64,000 bases of DNA from Pedobacter sp. Leaf41 (GCF_001422545.1 NZ_LMLE01000008.1:401809-465808); one strand, 5' to 3'; positions 46,801 to 55,164 are shown, counted from the stretch's first letter. Notes: generated by a model from the letters alone, not told the origin. Translations and numbers: made by a program.

Positions 46801-47282
46801 GATTTTTTACTGTCATGAATAACTTTCAATGCGGCAGTGTCGGCCTTGTCGACAATAGAATCACCATTTAGGAAAAAGGATTCTGTAGCAACCATATCCA
46901 GGTGGCCAATATTTCGCTTAAGGTCTGATAAGGATTCGTTTTTTGTACCTGCCCAGCTTACATAAAAAGCCATATTAATGCGTTTGTGGTTACCACGTTT
47001 ATGTAGCGCTCTATTCTCACGATCCTTTTTTATTTTTTGCAGCTTTGTTTTCGCTATAGAGAAAGCTTTGTATTGTTGCGATTTTTTTAATTTATCTAGC
47101 TGCCTAGCTGTAAGCGGCGTATTGGTATTGATAAAAGGCAATTTTGGCGCCTGAACCGACGATAAAGTAAACGCAACGCACACAATTGCGATGATGAAAA
47201 CTAAAAAAAACGAGCGGCTAACCCAGGTAAAAGTATTCCAGCGTCTTTTGTTCTCAGTTTGAAATATTTGTTTTCCGGACAT
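43878..47282 (-). CDS. GH18 - polysaccharide deacetylase - GT2 trifunctional membrane protein
   Basis: 1134 residues in one uninterrupted frame. TM at about 23-42. A GH18-like domain at about 103-400 has GINVDFEEL, with the catalytic Glu position at E213. A NodB/CE4 deacetylase at about 480-675 has D488-D489 in LTFDDGPD and metal His H539 and H543 (GNHTFFHP). TM at about 705-735. A family 2 glycosyltransferase at about 755-990 has DDG 791-793, DAD 842-844, ED(C)D 933-936 and QRFRW 970-974, ending in several helices. The GT2 part resembles processive PgaC/IcaA or hyaluronan/chitin synthases. It likely makes, deacetylates and cuts a beta-linked amino-sugar polymer; this is inferred from the domains. 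Confidence 0.9.
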   Translation of the reverse strand: MSGKQIFQTENKRRWNTFTWVSRSFFLVFIIAIVCVAFTLSSVQAPKLPFINTNTPLTARQLDKLKKSQQYKAFSIAKTKLQKIKKDRENRALHKRGNHKRINMAFYVSWAGTKNESLSDLKRNIGHLDMVATESFFLNGDSIVDKADTAALKVIHDSKKSAIAVVSNFNKDHWDGNAVKRLLNDVPAQQKLISNLISIVQKYGYKGINVDFEELNLENSNSFNSFMKNLYNQFHAKNLVVSQDISPENDDYQPEILQKYNDYLVIMAYDQHTDLSNSGDVSNQEWVEEKLDHICTKVDADKVILALACYGYDWPKNSVGKSLTYEEAITSAVNYKSTVTYNPSSANLNYSYKDGSGIQHDVYFTDAATYFNIIRKADDWGIAGIALWRLGSEDKRLWSFISEDLSLNALEKKPFDLRKISTLNMTGISYIGDGEILDLVSTPKPGAVQFTLDKTDFSIANQKYIRLPEKYVIKRFGEADKKIALTFDDGPDPVYTPQVLQILKQEKVPGCFFVVGIMAEKNMELLRREYDEGYEIGNHTFFHPDMSAIGPRRVKFELNATRRLIEAVTGHSTILFRAPFNADAEPQNISEILPVAQSRKENYINIGEYIDPEDWEPGKTADQIFNEVVKQKENGNILLLHDAGGNREATVAALPRIIRFFKSQGYTFTTVGDLMGKKRAELMPAVNSEANSGFTGSGDYFFINFFYYGNIILNTIFSVAIVLAILRTIFIAYLAIKQRKLAKINAAELVQNPNQMVSIIIPAYNEEITAIQTIQSLLKIDYPNFELIFVDDGSKDNTFQVIDAHFGNHAQVKVYKKENGGKASALNYGIARANAEFIICIDADTQLKANAVTEMMRYFYKEDIAAVAGTVKVGNTRNLITRWQSIEYITSQNMDRRAFDLLNTITVVPGAIGAFRKAVVLEVGGFTIDTLAEDCDLTMQILKAGYKVKNCDSAIAYTEAPETVNMLLKQRFRWSFGVMQSFWKNRKTLLNRKYGYFGMIGMPNILIYQIILPLFSPLADLFMLISLVSGLFSLSAINNLTLTGFSGILSLHNGFGQVLFYYLIFIFVDIIFAAIAFKMEKEKLKNLIYLLPQRFFWRQLMYLVLFRSMRKAIKGELESWGTLKRTGNVKEAVV

Positions 47283-47374
47283 TTTTCTTCTGATTTAATA
47301 ATCAAATGTCACTAACGAATATGAAGATTGTATGAAAAAGGTTTGGAGCGCAATGCCTGCAATGTTTCTTAATG

Positions 47375-47452
47375 TTCGTCCTGCTTTACGCTATATTCCC
47401 GATGAAAAAAGAATCGGTAGATACCGCTCAATCAGGGCTAAGTATTTAGGTA
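47375..47452 (-). repeat. Structured intergenic repeat (family B, copy 1)
   Basis: Read on the minus strand, CCCTGATTGAGCGGTATCT ... ATATAGCGTAAAGCAGGACGAA has the same order of blocks as 57443-57513 (CCCGATGGCAACGGCAGCT ... TATAGTGTACAGCGGGACCGAA). Central C/G arms (TTCCCGAT / ATCGG) suggest a folded element. Confidence 0.6.
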
Positions 47453-47457
47453 GGTAC

Positions 47458-47492
47458 AAAAAAGCCGGCAATTTTTAATAAAAAGGCCGGCT
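47458..47492 (-). terminator. Terminator of the yceI-pirin unit
   Basis: On the minus strand, stem AGCCGGC / GCCGGCT with an A/T loop of 16 is followed by TTTTT. Lies just after the pirin stop. Confidence 0.8.
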
Positions 47493-47516
47493 CAAAATAT
47501 AAATTATAAACCTGTA

Positions 47517-48386
47517 TTATTCTTCTAAATAACCAAATCTGCCTTGATTATAGTCTGAAATCGCCTCAGTAATTTCAGCCTCCGTGTTCATTAAGAATGG
47601 ACCGTATTGAACAATTGGCTCATCAATTGGTTCACCGCTTAAAATCAATACAATGGAATTTTCAAGCGCATCAATTTTAATTTCATCTCCTTCATTTTTG
47701 AAGTAGATGAAATTATTGGCAGAAACGATTTCATTATTATCTACCTGAATTGAACCTTCTATCACCATAAATCCGGTATTGAAGTTTGCTGGAAAGTTAA
47801 ATTCAGCTTTTCCACCTTTGTTTAACCTTGCGTTGTACAATTCTATAGGGGTGAAAGTGTTGGCGTTACCTTTAATTCCCTGATAGCTTCCGGCAATGAT
47901 TTCAATTTTTCCGCCATCATCGCTTAAATGATAATGGGCCATTTCACTTTGCTGAATAGCCTGATATTTTGGCTTATTCATTTTGAATTTTGCCGGAAGA
48001 TTAACCCAAAGTTGGACCATCTGAAACGGGCCACCCGCTAAGCTGTAATTCTCTTCATGATATTCTTTATGAAGAATTCCACTTGCTGCTGTCATCCATT
48101 GCACATCGCCAGGATAAATAACGCCGCTATTCCCCGAACTATCATGATGAGCAACTGCTCCATGGTAAGCAATAGTAACTGTTTCGAAGCCGCGATGCGG
48201 ATGTACGCCAACACCCCGAGGCTCTTTCCTGGCAGAAAATTCAATTTTTGAGCCATAATCCATTAAGAAAAAAGGACTCATATTAATTTCATAACCGGCA
48301 GGAAAAAAATTATGCACTCTAAAGCCGTCTCCAACCATGTGTTGTGCAGGTGCTTTCAGAATAGCGGCTATTTTTTTAGTTTCCAT
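47517..48386 (-). CDS. Pirin-family cupin protein
   Basis: 289 residues from ATG 48386; the longer frame to 48452 adds residues unlike the family. N-terminal pirin cupin: GFRVHNFFPAG, the metal-site pattern HPHRGFETVTI and GDVQWMTAASGILHKEYHEE; the C-terminal pirin domain carries GEPIDEPIVQYGPFLMNT. Some bacterial pirins have quercetin dioxygenase activity; the physiological role is unclear. Downstream of yceI on the same strand. Confidence 0.92.
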   Translation of the reverse strand: METKKIAAILKAPAQHMVGDGFRVHNFFPAGYEINMSPFFLMDYGSKIEFSARKEPRGVGVHPHRGFETVTIAYHGAVAHHDSSGNSGVIYPGDVQWMTAASGILHKEYHEENYSLAGGPFQMVQLWVNLPAKFKMNKPKYQAIQQSEMAHYHLSDDGGKIEIIAGSYQGIKGNANTFTPIELYNARLNKGGKAEFNFPANFNTGFMVIEGSIQVDNNEIVSANNFIYFKNEGDEIKIDALENSIVLILSGEPIDEPIVQYGPFLMNTEAEITEAISDYNQGRFGYLEE

Positions 48387-48452
48387 ACTTGGAGATTTGG
48401 TTAGCGTTTGGAGATAGCCGATTTGAATGCTTATCTCCAAGCGCCTATACAA

Positions 48453-48983
48453 TTAAGCTTGTTTTACAAACTGCAATTCACCAAGAAGGCGCACTTCTTC
48501 ACTCACCATAACACCACCTGTTTCCAATGCAGCATTCCAGGTTAAACCAAAATCAGAACGGTTAATTTTTCCGCTTAAGGTAAAACCAGCCTTAGTATTT
48601 CCCCATGGGTCAGTTGCAATACCACCGAATTCAGCAGTTAATTTTACAGGTTTAGTTTCTCCTTTAATGGTTAAGTCGCCTTTAACAAGGTAATCGCTAC
48701 CATCTTTCTCTACTGAAGTAGATTTAAATTCGATGTGTGCAAATTTTTCAGCGTCAAAGAAATCGCCGCTTTTTAAGTGGTTATCACGATCTGTATTTCC
48801 TGTATCTAACGAATCGATATCGCCTTTGAAAGAGATTTCGCTGTTTTCAAACTCGTCGCCTTCTGAAGTTAATTCGGCTGAGAAAGATTTTAAGCTACCT
48901 GTAACGGTAGTGATCATTAAGTGTTTTACTTTAAATTGTAATTCGCTATGTGTTGGATCTAATGTCCATTTAGTAGTTGCCAT
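48453..48983 (-). CDS. YceI-family protein, no signal peptide
   Basis: 176 residues, lipocalin-like YceI barrel: WTLDPTHSELQFKVKHLMITTVTGSLKSF (split), NRDNHLKSGDFFDAEKFAHIEFKST, GDLTIKGETKPVKL, FTLSGKINRSDFGLTWN. Family members bind isoprenoid-type lipids. It lacks a signal peptide, unlike E. coli YceI, so it would stay in the cytoplasm. Has its own -7 box. Confidence 0.92.
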   Translation of the reverse strand: MATTKWTLDPTHSELQFKVKHLMITTVTGSLKSFSAELTSEGDEFENSEISFKGDIDSLDTGNTDRDNHLKSGDFFDAEKFAHIEFKSTSVEKDGSDYLVKGDLTIKGETKPVKLTAEFGGIATDPWGNTKAGFTLSGKINRSDFGLTWNAALETGGVMVSEEVRLLGELQFVKQA

Positions 48984-49019
48984 ATCTTTTTGTTTTTGAG
49001 GTGTTTAATATTTACACTA

Positions 49020-49027
49020 CAAAATTA
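49020..49027 (-). promoter_or_regulatory. Candidate -7 box of yceI
   Basis: TAATTTTG on the minus strand, 37-44 bases before the yceI start. Confidence 0.45.
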
Positions 49028-49169
49028 CAGCAAGAGCCTGAAATAGAAATTGATGTATGTTAATTAAATGATTAAAATAGAGAATGATAGATTGAGCAAA
49101 ATGATTATGGATTGATTGAATTAAAGCATGTTTACAATTCGGGCATTCAACACTTAACACTCAAAATTT

Positions 49170-49760
49170 CTATGATGGCCTAAAGTGCTTATTGGCCAGT
49201 TCTTTTCTCACACGGCTTAAAGATTCTGGCGTTATTCCCAGGTAAGATGCAATCATCCATTGCGGAACGCGGAGCGTGAGGTTTGGGTAAAGTTTTATAA
49301 AATCAAGGTAACGTTCTTCAGCTGTTGCACTTAAAAGCATATTAATCCTTTTTTGCATAAACCGGATAGAATTATTAAGCAATCTTGTGTGCATGGGCTG
49401 CAAACAAGGAACTTGGATAGCGGCTTGTTCCATGAAATCGTTTGGCATAATCACTACCTCTGTCGCTTCAATGGCATCTATAAAAAAAACAGATGCTTCA
49501 TTGTTCATGCTATTGCGATCAGATATTAACCAGTTCTCGGGAGCAAACTGAAGGATATGTTCTTTGCCTTTTGCATCGATAGAGTAAGCACGAAGCAGAC
49601 CTTTACAAACAAAAAAGCCGTGTTTCGTGATGTCGCCAGTGTATTGAACGATTTCGGTTTTATCGAATTTTTTTATTTTTAGACCAGTGGAAATACTGTC
49701 GAATTGTTCATCAGTTATTTGAATTTTTTCTTTAAGGTAATTTTTAAACTGATCAATCAT
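49170..49760 (-). CDS. Crp/Fnr-family transcription regulator
   Basis: 196 residues. A cyclic-nucleotide-binding-like beta barrel at about 10-115 (FDKTEIVQYTGDITKHGFFVCKGLLRAY, split) and a helix-turn-helix at about 165-190 (QWMIASYLGITPESLSRVRKEL). The classical cAMP-contacting residues are not evident, so the ligand is unknown. Starts eleven bases after the small Cys-rich gene. Confidence 0.9.
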   Translation of the reverse strand: MIDQFKNYLKEKIQITDEQFDSISTGLKIKKFDKTEIVQYTGDITKHGFFVCKGLLRAYSIDAKGKEHILQFAPENWLISDRNSMNNEASVFFIDAIEATEVVIMPNDFMEQAAIQVPCLQPMHTRLLNNSIRFMQKRINMLLSATAEERYLDFIKLYPNLTLRVPQWMIASYLGITPESLSRVRKELANKHFRPS

Positions 49761-49771
49761 AAGGGCTGAAA

Positions 49772-49930
49772 TTACTTTTTCGCAGGCTTAATATCAGAAA
49801 AATCTACGCCACACTTGCAATTACCACCACATCCATCCTTTTTGACCTGTAAGGATTTATAAACCAAACGGCCAACATATACCAATGCAACCGCAAAAAG
49901 TAGAAAGACTAAAATCGTTTGAGTATTCAT
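49772..49930 (-). CDS. Small Cys-rich membrane protein
   Basis: 52 residues from ATG 49930; the longer frame to 50020 runs into the preceding gene. One TM helix (about 5-22), then a basic segment and a Cys cluster GCGGNCKCGVDF. It resembles the FeoB-associated Cys-rich membrane protein group by size and pattern, but no feo genes are near. Metal binding is plausible. Confidence 0.7.
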   Translation of the reverse strand: MNTQTILVFLLFAVALVYVGRLVYKSLQVKKDGCGGNCKCGVDFSDIKPAKK

Positions 49931-49983
49931 AAGACAAATATAAGCTGATTTAGTGGTTTTGAGTTCAGGAGAGTGTAAAAAGG

Positions 49984-51171
49984 TTATTCTTCCATAAAAC
50001 CAATTGTTCCCCCTACCCAATCGAAATCTGCATTGTAACGAACACCAATCATTTTACCTCTACTTAACCGACCTAAATTTGTGCAAAGCTGCGGCTCGCC
50101 ACCATCAGGCCATAAATACATCATTCTAATTTCTGCCTTTACGCCACCATTGGGAGATTGTACAGCAGGTTCGTAAGTCACTTTTTTTTGTAAAATCCAA
50201 TTTTCCGGATCAGCAATTTTATTTATATCAGCTTCGGTAACATCTATAATCACTCCCATTCCCGCAAAAGAGAAAAGTGGTTTTAGCACATAATTTTCCA
50301 GGTCAGTTGGTATTGTAGACAGCTCATTTAAAAAACGGGTTTCAGGAACAAACTCACTTTTTAAAAATGGCATGGTATACTTACTTATTCTGTAAAACCA
50401 ATTCGGATGTGTTACCCATTCAATGTCCAGTTCTTCCCGCGGATCGAAACTATTTTTAAAGATTTCAGTGTTGCCAGCTACTTCATCGAATATTAACCGA
50501 TTATAAATTCGTTTCAATTGAATTTGCTGACCATCTTCTTCGTAAAATAGCTGTTTACCGTTTTTCTTAATATCCTCTAAAGCCAGGATTTTAATACCAA
50601 GCATTTTTTGGGTTACGAAAAAATCAATAGCTGTTTTTTGGTTTGGAGCATCTACATCCATCAGCGCAACTTCATGCGCTTGATGCTTGCCTATAATCAC
50701 TTCTTTAAAAAGTTCGATGTATTTTTCTTCGTCAAAACCATTTAAGAAATGATTCACGGAGTGATCAATGTCAAAACACTTTCTGAAGGTGTTTGCCAAA
50801 TGAATTTGAAAGCCATAAAGCGAAGGGAAGCCTTGCATTTCGATTAACATGGGGGTTAATTCGCCAGCTTCATTTTTACAGATTCCGAAATCAAAAGTTA
50901 AAAAATGGGGCTGTTCGTTCTCATTCGGAACATTCCAGTCTGCAGGAATCGATTTTTGTGTTAACGCCTTAAAGTTCGGCTGTTTTATGAGATTAATGAT
51001 TTCTTCACCTGCCGCAATCAGCTTTTCTTTTAACGATTTGGGTACAAAAATTGGCGTTTCAGCAACTCGAAAGGGAATTTCGAAATAGTCGCTTTCCAAC
51101 TCAGTAATGAAGTTTTTGTATTTTTCTTCCGTAAACTGTTCGTTATATTTTCGGCGTTGAGCTGGTATCAT
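49984..51171 (-). CDS. ATP-grasp-like ligase, conserved hypothetical
   Basis: 395 residues, soluble. I recognise no exact family. Segments such as LTPMLIEMQGFPSLYGFQ (acidic, metal-site-like), KRIYNRLIFDEV, NYVLKPLFSFAGMGVIIDV (Lys followed by a Gly-rich loop, as in the ATP-binding strand of ATP-grasp enzymes) and AEIRMMYLW suggest an ATP-grasp fold, possibly of the circularly permuted kind. Last member of the minus-strand amidoligase cluster, separated from the GATase by a repeat element. Confidence 0.65.
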   Translation of the reverse strand: MIPAQRRKYNEQFTEEKYKNFITELESDYFEIPFRVAETPIFVPKSLKEKLIAAGEEIINLIKQPNFKALTQKSIPADWNVPNENEQPHFLTFDFGICKNEAGELTPMLIEMQGFPSLYGFQIHLANTFRKCFDIDHSVNHFLNGFDEEKYIELFKEVIIGKHQAHEVALMDVDAPNQKTAIDFFVTQKMLGIKILALEDIKKNGKQLFYEEDGQQIQLKRIYNRLIFDEVAGNTEIFKNSFDPREELDIEWVTHPNWFYRISKYTMPFLKSEFVPETRFLNELSTIPTDLENYVLKPLFSFAGMGVIIDVTEADINKIADPENWILQKKVTYEPAVQSPNGGVKAEIRMMYLWPDGGEPQLCTNLGRLSRGKMIGVRYNADFDWVGGTIGFMEE

Positions 51172-51193
51172 AATGTTATTCTTTTAATAATAT

Positions 51194-51276
51194 CGTCATT
51201 GGGAGGTACGAAGCAATCTCATTGCTATGCGTTGAGTAGCGAGCGTTTTAAGATTGCTTCGTGCCTCGCAATGACG
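51194..51276. repeat. Inverted-repeat element (family A, copy 3)
   Basis: Arms 51194-51218 and 51252-51276 with the same CGTCATTG ... GAAGCAATC sequence as in the nuo operon copies; 83 bases overall. Confidence 0.8.
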
Positions 51277-51310
51277 ACCGCTTGAAAATAAATAAAATAG
51301 ATTTTTAGCT

Positions 51311-52138
51311 TCAGGCCTCCTGTAAATTCCCGATCGCTTTTTTTAAGAAATTAGGAAGGATAATGCTTTGGGTTAACACAATTCTGGCAGGATCATCCAA
51401 GCTGTTAAGCATGTCCAAATATTTCTGCTCACCATGTAAATCGACAATGGCTTTTTGCTTTTCATCTTGTAGCAGGTACATTTTCATCCCAACGGGATCT
51501 GCCTCAGGGTGAAATTGCGTCCCGAGAATTTCATCAGAAAAACGGATGGACATCATACATCTTTCCAAATCAACATGTTTACGTTCTTTTTCTATGGCTA
51601 GCAGTTTAGCACCTTTGGCCTCAAAAGCAGCGAAATCTGGCTCGATTACCTGCCAATCTCTACTGTCAACTGAGAAAAAAGGATTCGTGATGCCGCTGAA
51701 AATTTCATCTTGTTCGCCATCCTCAGTTAAAGTGATGGGAAAAATTCCGAAAGCATTCGATCGCCTTTCTGTCACATTTCCCAAGCCGAACTTTCTACAA
51801 GCCAGTTGGAAAGAATGACAAATTAAAAATGCATATTTTTTTTGTTCGTCATTCGCTGCATTAAAAGCTTCAATCTGATCTAATAGGTTAAAAAAATCGT
51901 TTTCCCATTTTTCACCCTTACTTCCAATCGGGCTACCCGGGCCACCGCTCGAGATGTAGGCATCGTATTCAATACCTGGTATTGCACCTTTCTGTCTTAA
52001 ATCAAAAATATCAAAAGAAAGGTTGATGTTGTTGTCCTTTCTGAATCGAGATAAAATTTCCTGAATACCCCGCATACCTTGATTAGGTGCGCCGTTATTC
52101 ATGTCAATAACGGCGACCTTTAAGTCTCTTTTATCCAT
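51311..52138 (-). CDS. Class I glutamine amidotransferase-like protein
   Basis: 275 residues. Triad: C107 in the nucleophile elbow (FLICHSFQLACR, using S where many have G), H210 and E212 in GTQFHPEADP. The oxyanion region SSGGPGSP is near 63. It should release ammonia from glutamine, or hydrolyse a gamma-glutamyl bond as in PuuD-like relatives. Eight bases from the GCS2 gene, so almost surely the same operon and pathway. Confidence 0.88.
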   Translation of the reverse strand: MDKRDLKVAVIDMNNGAPNQGMRGIQEILSRFRKDNNINLSFDIFDLRQKGAIPGIEYDAYISSGGPGSPIGSKGEKWENDFFNLLDQIEAFNAANDEQKKYAFLICHSFQLACRKFGLGNVTERRSNAFGIFPITLTEDGEQDEIFSGITNPFFSVDSRDWQVIEPDFAAFEAKGAKLLAIEKERKHVDLERCMMSIRFSDEILGTQFHPEADPVGMKMYLLQDEKQKAIVDLHGEQKYLDMLNSLDDPARIVLTQSIILPNFLKKAIGNLQEA

Positions 52139-52145
52139 TTTAAAA

Positions 52146-53246
52146 TTACTTTGCGCCTATAAGTGTTTGAGTAGTAATATAGTCTACCACCGATTCAAAG
52201 TTACCGGTTTGTTGGTAAACTGCCAACTGTCTGTCTGCACCTGTGCCATGCTCAAGTATTTTATGAACGTATTCTAAATCGTTTCTGCAACCCAAATCAT
52301 CCACCACATCATCAACAAAATCAAGTAACTCAAGCACCAAGTTGCGACAATTTACTTCCATTTCTTTACCAAAATCGATTAAATTTCCGTCGATTCCGTA
52401 ACGGGCAGCACGCCATTTATTTTCGTTAATTAAGGCTCTGGAATAACTGATGAATTCCATGTTTTGCAACCGAAGTTTATACAATTTAGCGCATAAAGCT
52501 TGAAATAATGCCGTAAAAGCCATTGTCTCATCAATTAACATCGGGCAATCGCAAATGCGAAACTCTACGGTATCGAAAAAAGGATGTACGCGGATATCCC
52601 ACCAGATCTTCTTGGCGTTATCCATGCAATTGGTTTTGATCAGGAGCTTTACGTAGTTATCGTAATCTTCAATGCTATTGAAAATATCAGGGATGCCTGT
52701 TCGTGGAAACTTATCAAAAATCTTAGTTCTGAATGACTTATAGCCTGTATTTCTCGACTCCCAAAAAGGAGAATTAGTCGACAAAGCAAATACGTGAGGT
52801 AGAAAATACCTCACCTGATTTGCAATATGAATAGCCAATTCGCGAGATTGAAAACCAACGTGAACGTGTAAGCCAAAAATTAGATTTGAACGAGCTGCTT
52901 CCTGCAGCTCGTTTACAATTTCATTATAACGGGGATGTTCTGTAATGAGTTGTTTTTCCCAGTGGGAGAAGGGGTGAGTTCCGGCTGCTCCGATTCTTAA
53001 ACCCTGCTCACCGGCAAGCTGAGAAACCGTGTATCTCAATTGAGAAATTTCTTTACGGGCTTCTTCAGTTGTTTTGCAAATTCCCGTTCCAACCTCTACT
53101 ACAGCTTGATGCATTTCTGCCTTAACCTGGTCTTTATGTATTTTTTGGGCGGCTTCTACAATTTTTTGGTCATGCGAGGTAAGTTCCCTGGTAACGGGAT
53201 CAACTACCATGTACTCTTCCTCTATGCCCAGCGTAAATTCGTTCAT
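52146..53246 (-). CDS. Carboxylate-amine ligase, GCS2/YbdK family
   Basis: 366 residues. Glutamate-cysteine-ligase 2 fold: start FTLGIEEEYMVVDP, HQAVVEVGTGICKT, FGLHVHVGFQSRELAI, FRTKIFDKFPRTGIP, and VEFRICDCPM. It joins a carboxylate, usually glutamate, to an amine using ATP. E. coli YbdK has weak gamma-glutamylcysteine synthetase activity; the substrate here is unknown. No gshB or cysteine genes accompany it. Confidence 0.92.
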   Translation of the reverse strand: MNEFTLGIEEEYMVVDPVTRELTSHDQKIVEAAQKIHKDQVKAEMHQAVVEVGTGICKTTEEARKEISQLRYTVSQLAGEQGLRIGAAGTHPFSHWEKQLITEHPRYNEIVNELQEAARSNLIFGLHVHVGFQSRELAIHIANQVRYFLPHVFALSTNSPFWESRNTGYKSFRTKIFDKFPRTGIPDIFNSIEDYDNYVKLLIKTNCMDNAKKIWWDIRVHPFFDTVEFRICDCPMLIDETMAFTALFQALCAKLYKLRLQNMEFISYSRALINENKWRAARYGIDGNLIDFGKEMEVNCRNLVLELLDFVDDVVDDLGCRNDLEYVHKILEHGTGADRQLAVYQQTGNFESVVDYITTQTLIGAK

Positions 53247-53274
53247 CCTAGTAATATTTGGTTATCTAATCCCG

Positions 53275-54378
53275 TTATTTTATTGGCTTTTTCTTAGCCA
53301 CAGGTTTTGCTTCTGTTTTAGGCTCAGCTTTTGGTTTGGCAGTAGCTTTTCCTGCTTTTACTTTCTCTGCTTTTGCTGCCGGTGCCTCTGCTTCTGGTGC
53401 TACAGGTTTAGCTGTAGCTTTTGCCGTTAATGGTTTTCCAGCAACCGAAGTTTTAATGTATTCGCCCCAGGTTAAATTATCCTGACCAGGTTTTTGTGCT
53501 TTTGCTCTTTCGATCGCATAATTAGCAGTGGTTTCTACTACCCAATCAAAGTTTTCCTGTCCAACACTTTTAATATCAGCATCGGGTGCTGGATTACAAA
53601 AATCGATAGCGATAGGCACACCATCACGCACCGCAAACTCTACTGTATTAAAATCGTAACCCAGATATTGGCACAATTTAAGCGTATATTCTTCTACTGT
53701 TTTCAATAATTTTGGATCAGGTTTTTTTCCATCAACAGCATAACGCAAATGATGTGGGTTGCGAGGTTCGTACTGCATAATGCGAACATGTTTTCCGCCG
53801 ATGCAATAACATCTGAAATATTCATCGAAAATGATTTCTTCTTGCAAAAGCATCACCAATTGCTCAGTTCCACTGTGCTTATCAAAGAAATCTTCCTTAT
53901 CATGTAACTTATAAACATCTCTCCATCCACCGCCATCATAAGGTTTCATGTATGCCGGAAAACCTACGTAATCGAAAATTGCATCCCAGTTTAAAGGCAT
54001 AGTTAAGTTTGAGAAAGATTCGCCTGTTGTCCCGGTAGGGTGTTGACGTGATGGAATCAATGCTGTTTTCGGAACCGGAACTCCAATTTGTTCCGCCAAT
54101 GCGTTATTAAAGAATTTCTCGTCGGCACTCCACCAGAATGGATTATTAATTACTGCGGTGCCAGTAATGGCTGCATTTTTTAACGAAGCCCTGTAAAATG
54201 GAACATCCTGTGAAATACGGTCGATAATTACGGCATAATCTAGTGGACTGTTTTGCAGTATTTTCTCTATTTTAACAGGTTCGGCACTGATGCCTTTTTC
54301 TGCTTTTTGGTTAATTCTCTCTACAACGGCTTCAGGAAATGAACGTTCCTGGCCAAATAAAATCCCTATTTTTTTCAT
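53275..54378 (-). CDS. ATP-grasp protein with Lys/Ala-rich tail
   Basis: 367 residues. An N-terminal pre-ATP-grasp domain (KKIGILFGQERSFPEAVV) and an ATP-grasp core at about 90-290: VGFPAYMKPYDGGGWRDVYKL is the nucleotide lysine plus Gly loop, VEFAVRDGVPIAIDFCNPAPD the metal-binding Asp/Asn end. RimK/glutathione-synthetase-like ligases are the nearest type. From about 315 a low-complexity Lys/Ala/Pro/Glu tail (AKATAKPVAPEAEAPAAK and onward) replaces a normal C-terminus. Between the esterase and the GCS2 gene. Confidence 0.85.
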   Translation of the reverse strand: MKKIGILFGQERSFPEAVVERINQKAEKGISAEPVKIEKILQNSPLDYAVIIDRISQDVPFYRASLKNAAITGTAVINNPFWWSADEKFFNNALAEQIGVPVPKTALIPSRQHPTGTTGESFSNLTMPLNWDAIFDYVGFPAYMKPYDGGGWRDVYKLHDKEDFFDKHSGTEQLVMLLQEEIIFDEYFRCYCIGGKHVRIMQYEPRNPHHLRYAVDGKKPDPKLLKTVEEYTLKLCQYLGYDFNTVEFAVRDGVPIAIDFCNPAPDADIKSVGQENFDWVVETTANYAIERAKAQKPGQDNLTWGEYIKTSVAGKPLTAKATAKPVAPEAEAPAAKAEKVKAGKATAKPKAEPKTEAKPVAKKKPIK

Positions 54379-54456
54379 TGGTACTTTTTATGTTTAGGTG
54401 TGTAATCAGTGTAACTGATTAATTGTTTTTTTCGCTAAATTGTTTGACTGCCGCAG

Positions 54457-55164
54457 TTATAATTGCGCAATATAATTGGGAAACATTTCTCTCCAAATTG
54501 GCCAGTCATGGTCGGCATTCTGGCGGATATCTAGCCAATGATTGATGCCTTTTTGTGCAAGTATGCCCGATAACCGTTCATTGTCTGGCCGGCACATATC
54601 TCTATCTGTAGTACCCAAAACTATTTTCATGTAATGAAGTTCAGGATTGCTGTTGTTCATCAAATTATCAACCGGATTGTTGAAATAAACATCATCATTA
54701 TAAAATCCATCTAACTGACCACTTATATCAAATGCGCCACTCATGCTAAACATATGGCTCACCAGCCAGGGATGCCTGAAAGCAAAATTGGCCGCATGGT
54801 ACCCACCAAAACTACAGCCAGCAGTAATAATTTTGCTGTGCCCGGTTTCATGTCTGGCTAAAGGTGCAACTTCCTCCAGTAGATACTTGTCGTACCAAAT
54901 GTGATTTTTTACTCTATCTGCGGGATGTATGCTTTTGTTGTACCAGCTTAATTTATCAATGCCATCTGGGCAATAAATCTTAACTTTTCCTTCATTGATA
55001 AAACCCTCAACAGAATCTATCAATTTGAAGTCTTTGTTTTCAAAATATCGCCCCATGCTCGTTGGGAACAGTAGAATAGGGATACCACCGTGACCGAAGA
55101 TGAGCATGTCGATTTCAGCACTTAAATTTGGGCTGTACCACTTTTTATGTTCTTCTTTAACCAT
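54457..55164 (-). CDS. Esterase-family alpha/beta hydrolase
   Basis: 235 residues, no signal peptide. PF00756 (esterase D-like) layout with nucleophile S118 in GCSFGGYHA and a C-terminal His in NADHDWPIW. First gene of the minus-strand amidoligase cluster, divergent from a second esterase at 55334. Candidate for releasing or trimming the cluster product. Confidence 0.85.
   Translation of the reverse strand: MVKEEHKKWYSPNLSAEIDMLIFGHGGIPILLFPTSMGRYFENKDFKLIDSVEGFINEGKVKIYCPDGIDKLSWYNKSIHPADRVKNHIWYDKYLLEEVAPLARHETGHSKIITAGCSFGGYHAANFAFRHPWLVSHMFSMSGAFDISGQLDGFYNDDVYFNNPVDNLMNNSNPELHYMKIVLGTTDRDMCRPDNERLSGILAQKGINHWLDIRQNADHDWPIWREMFPNYIAQL

Noticed and set aside
51311..52138. GATase as guaA or carbamoyl-phosphate synthase subunit
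   Set aside because: It lacks the synthetase domain, and none of the purine or arginine genes are near.
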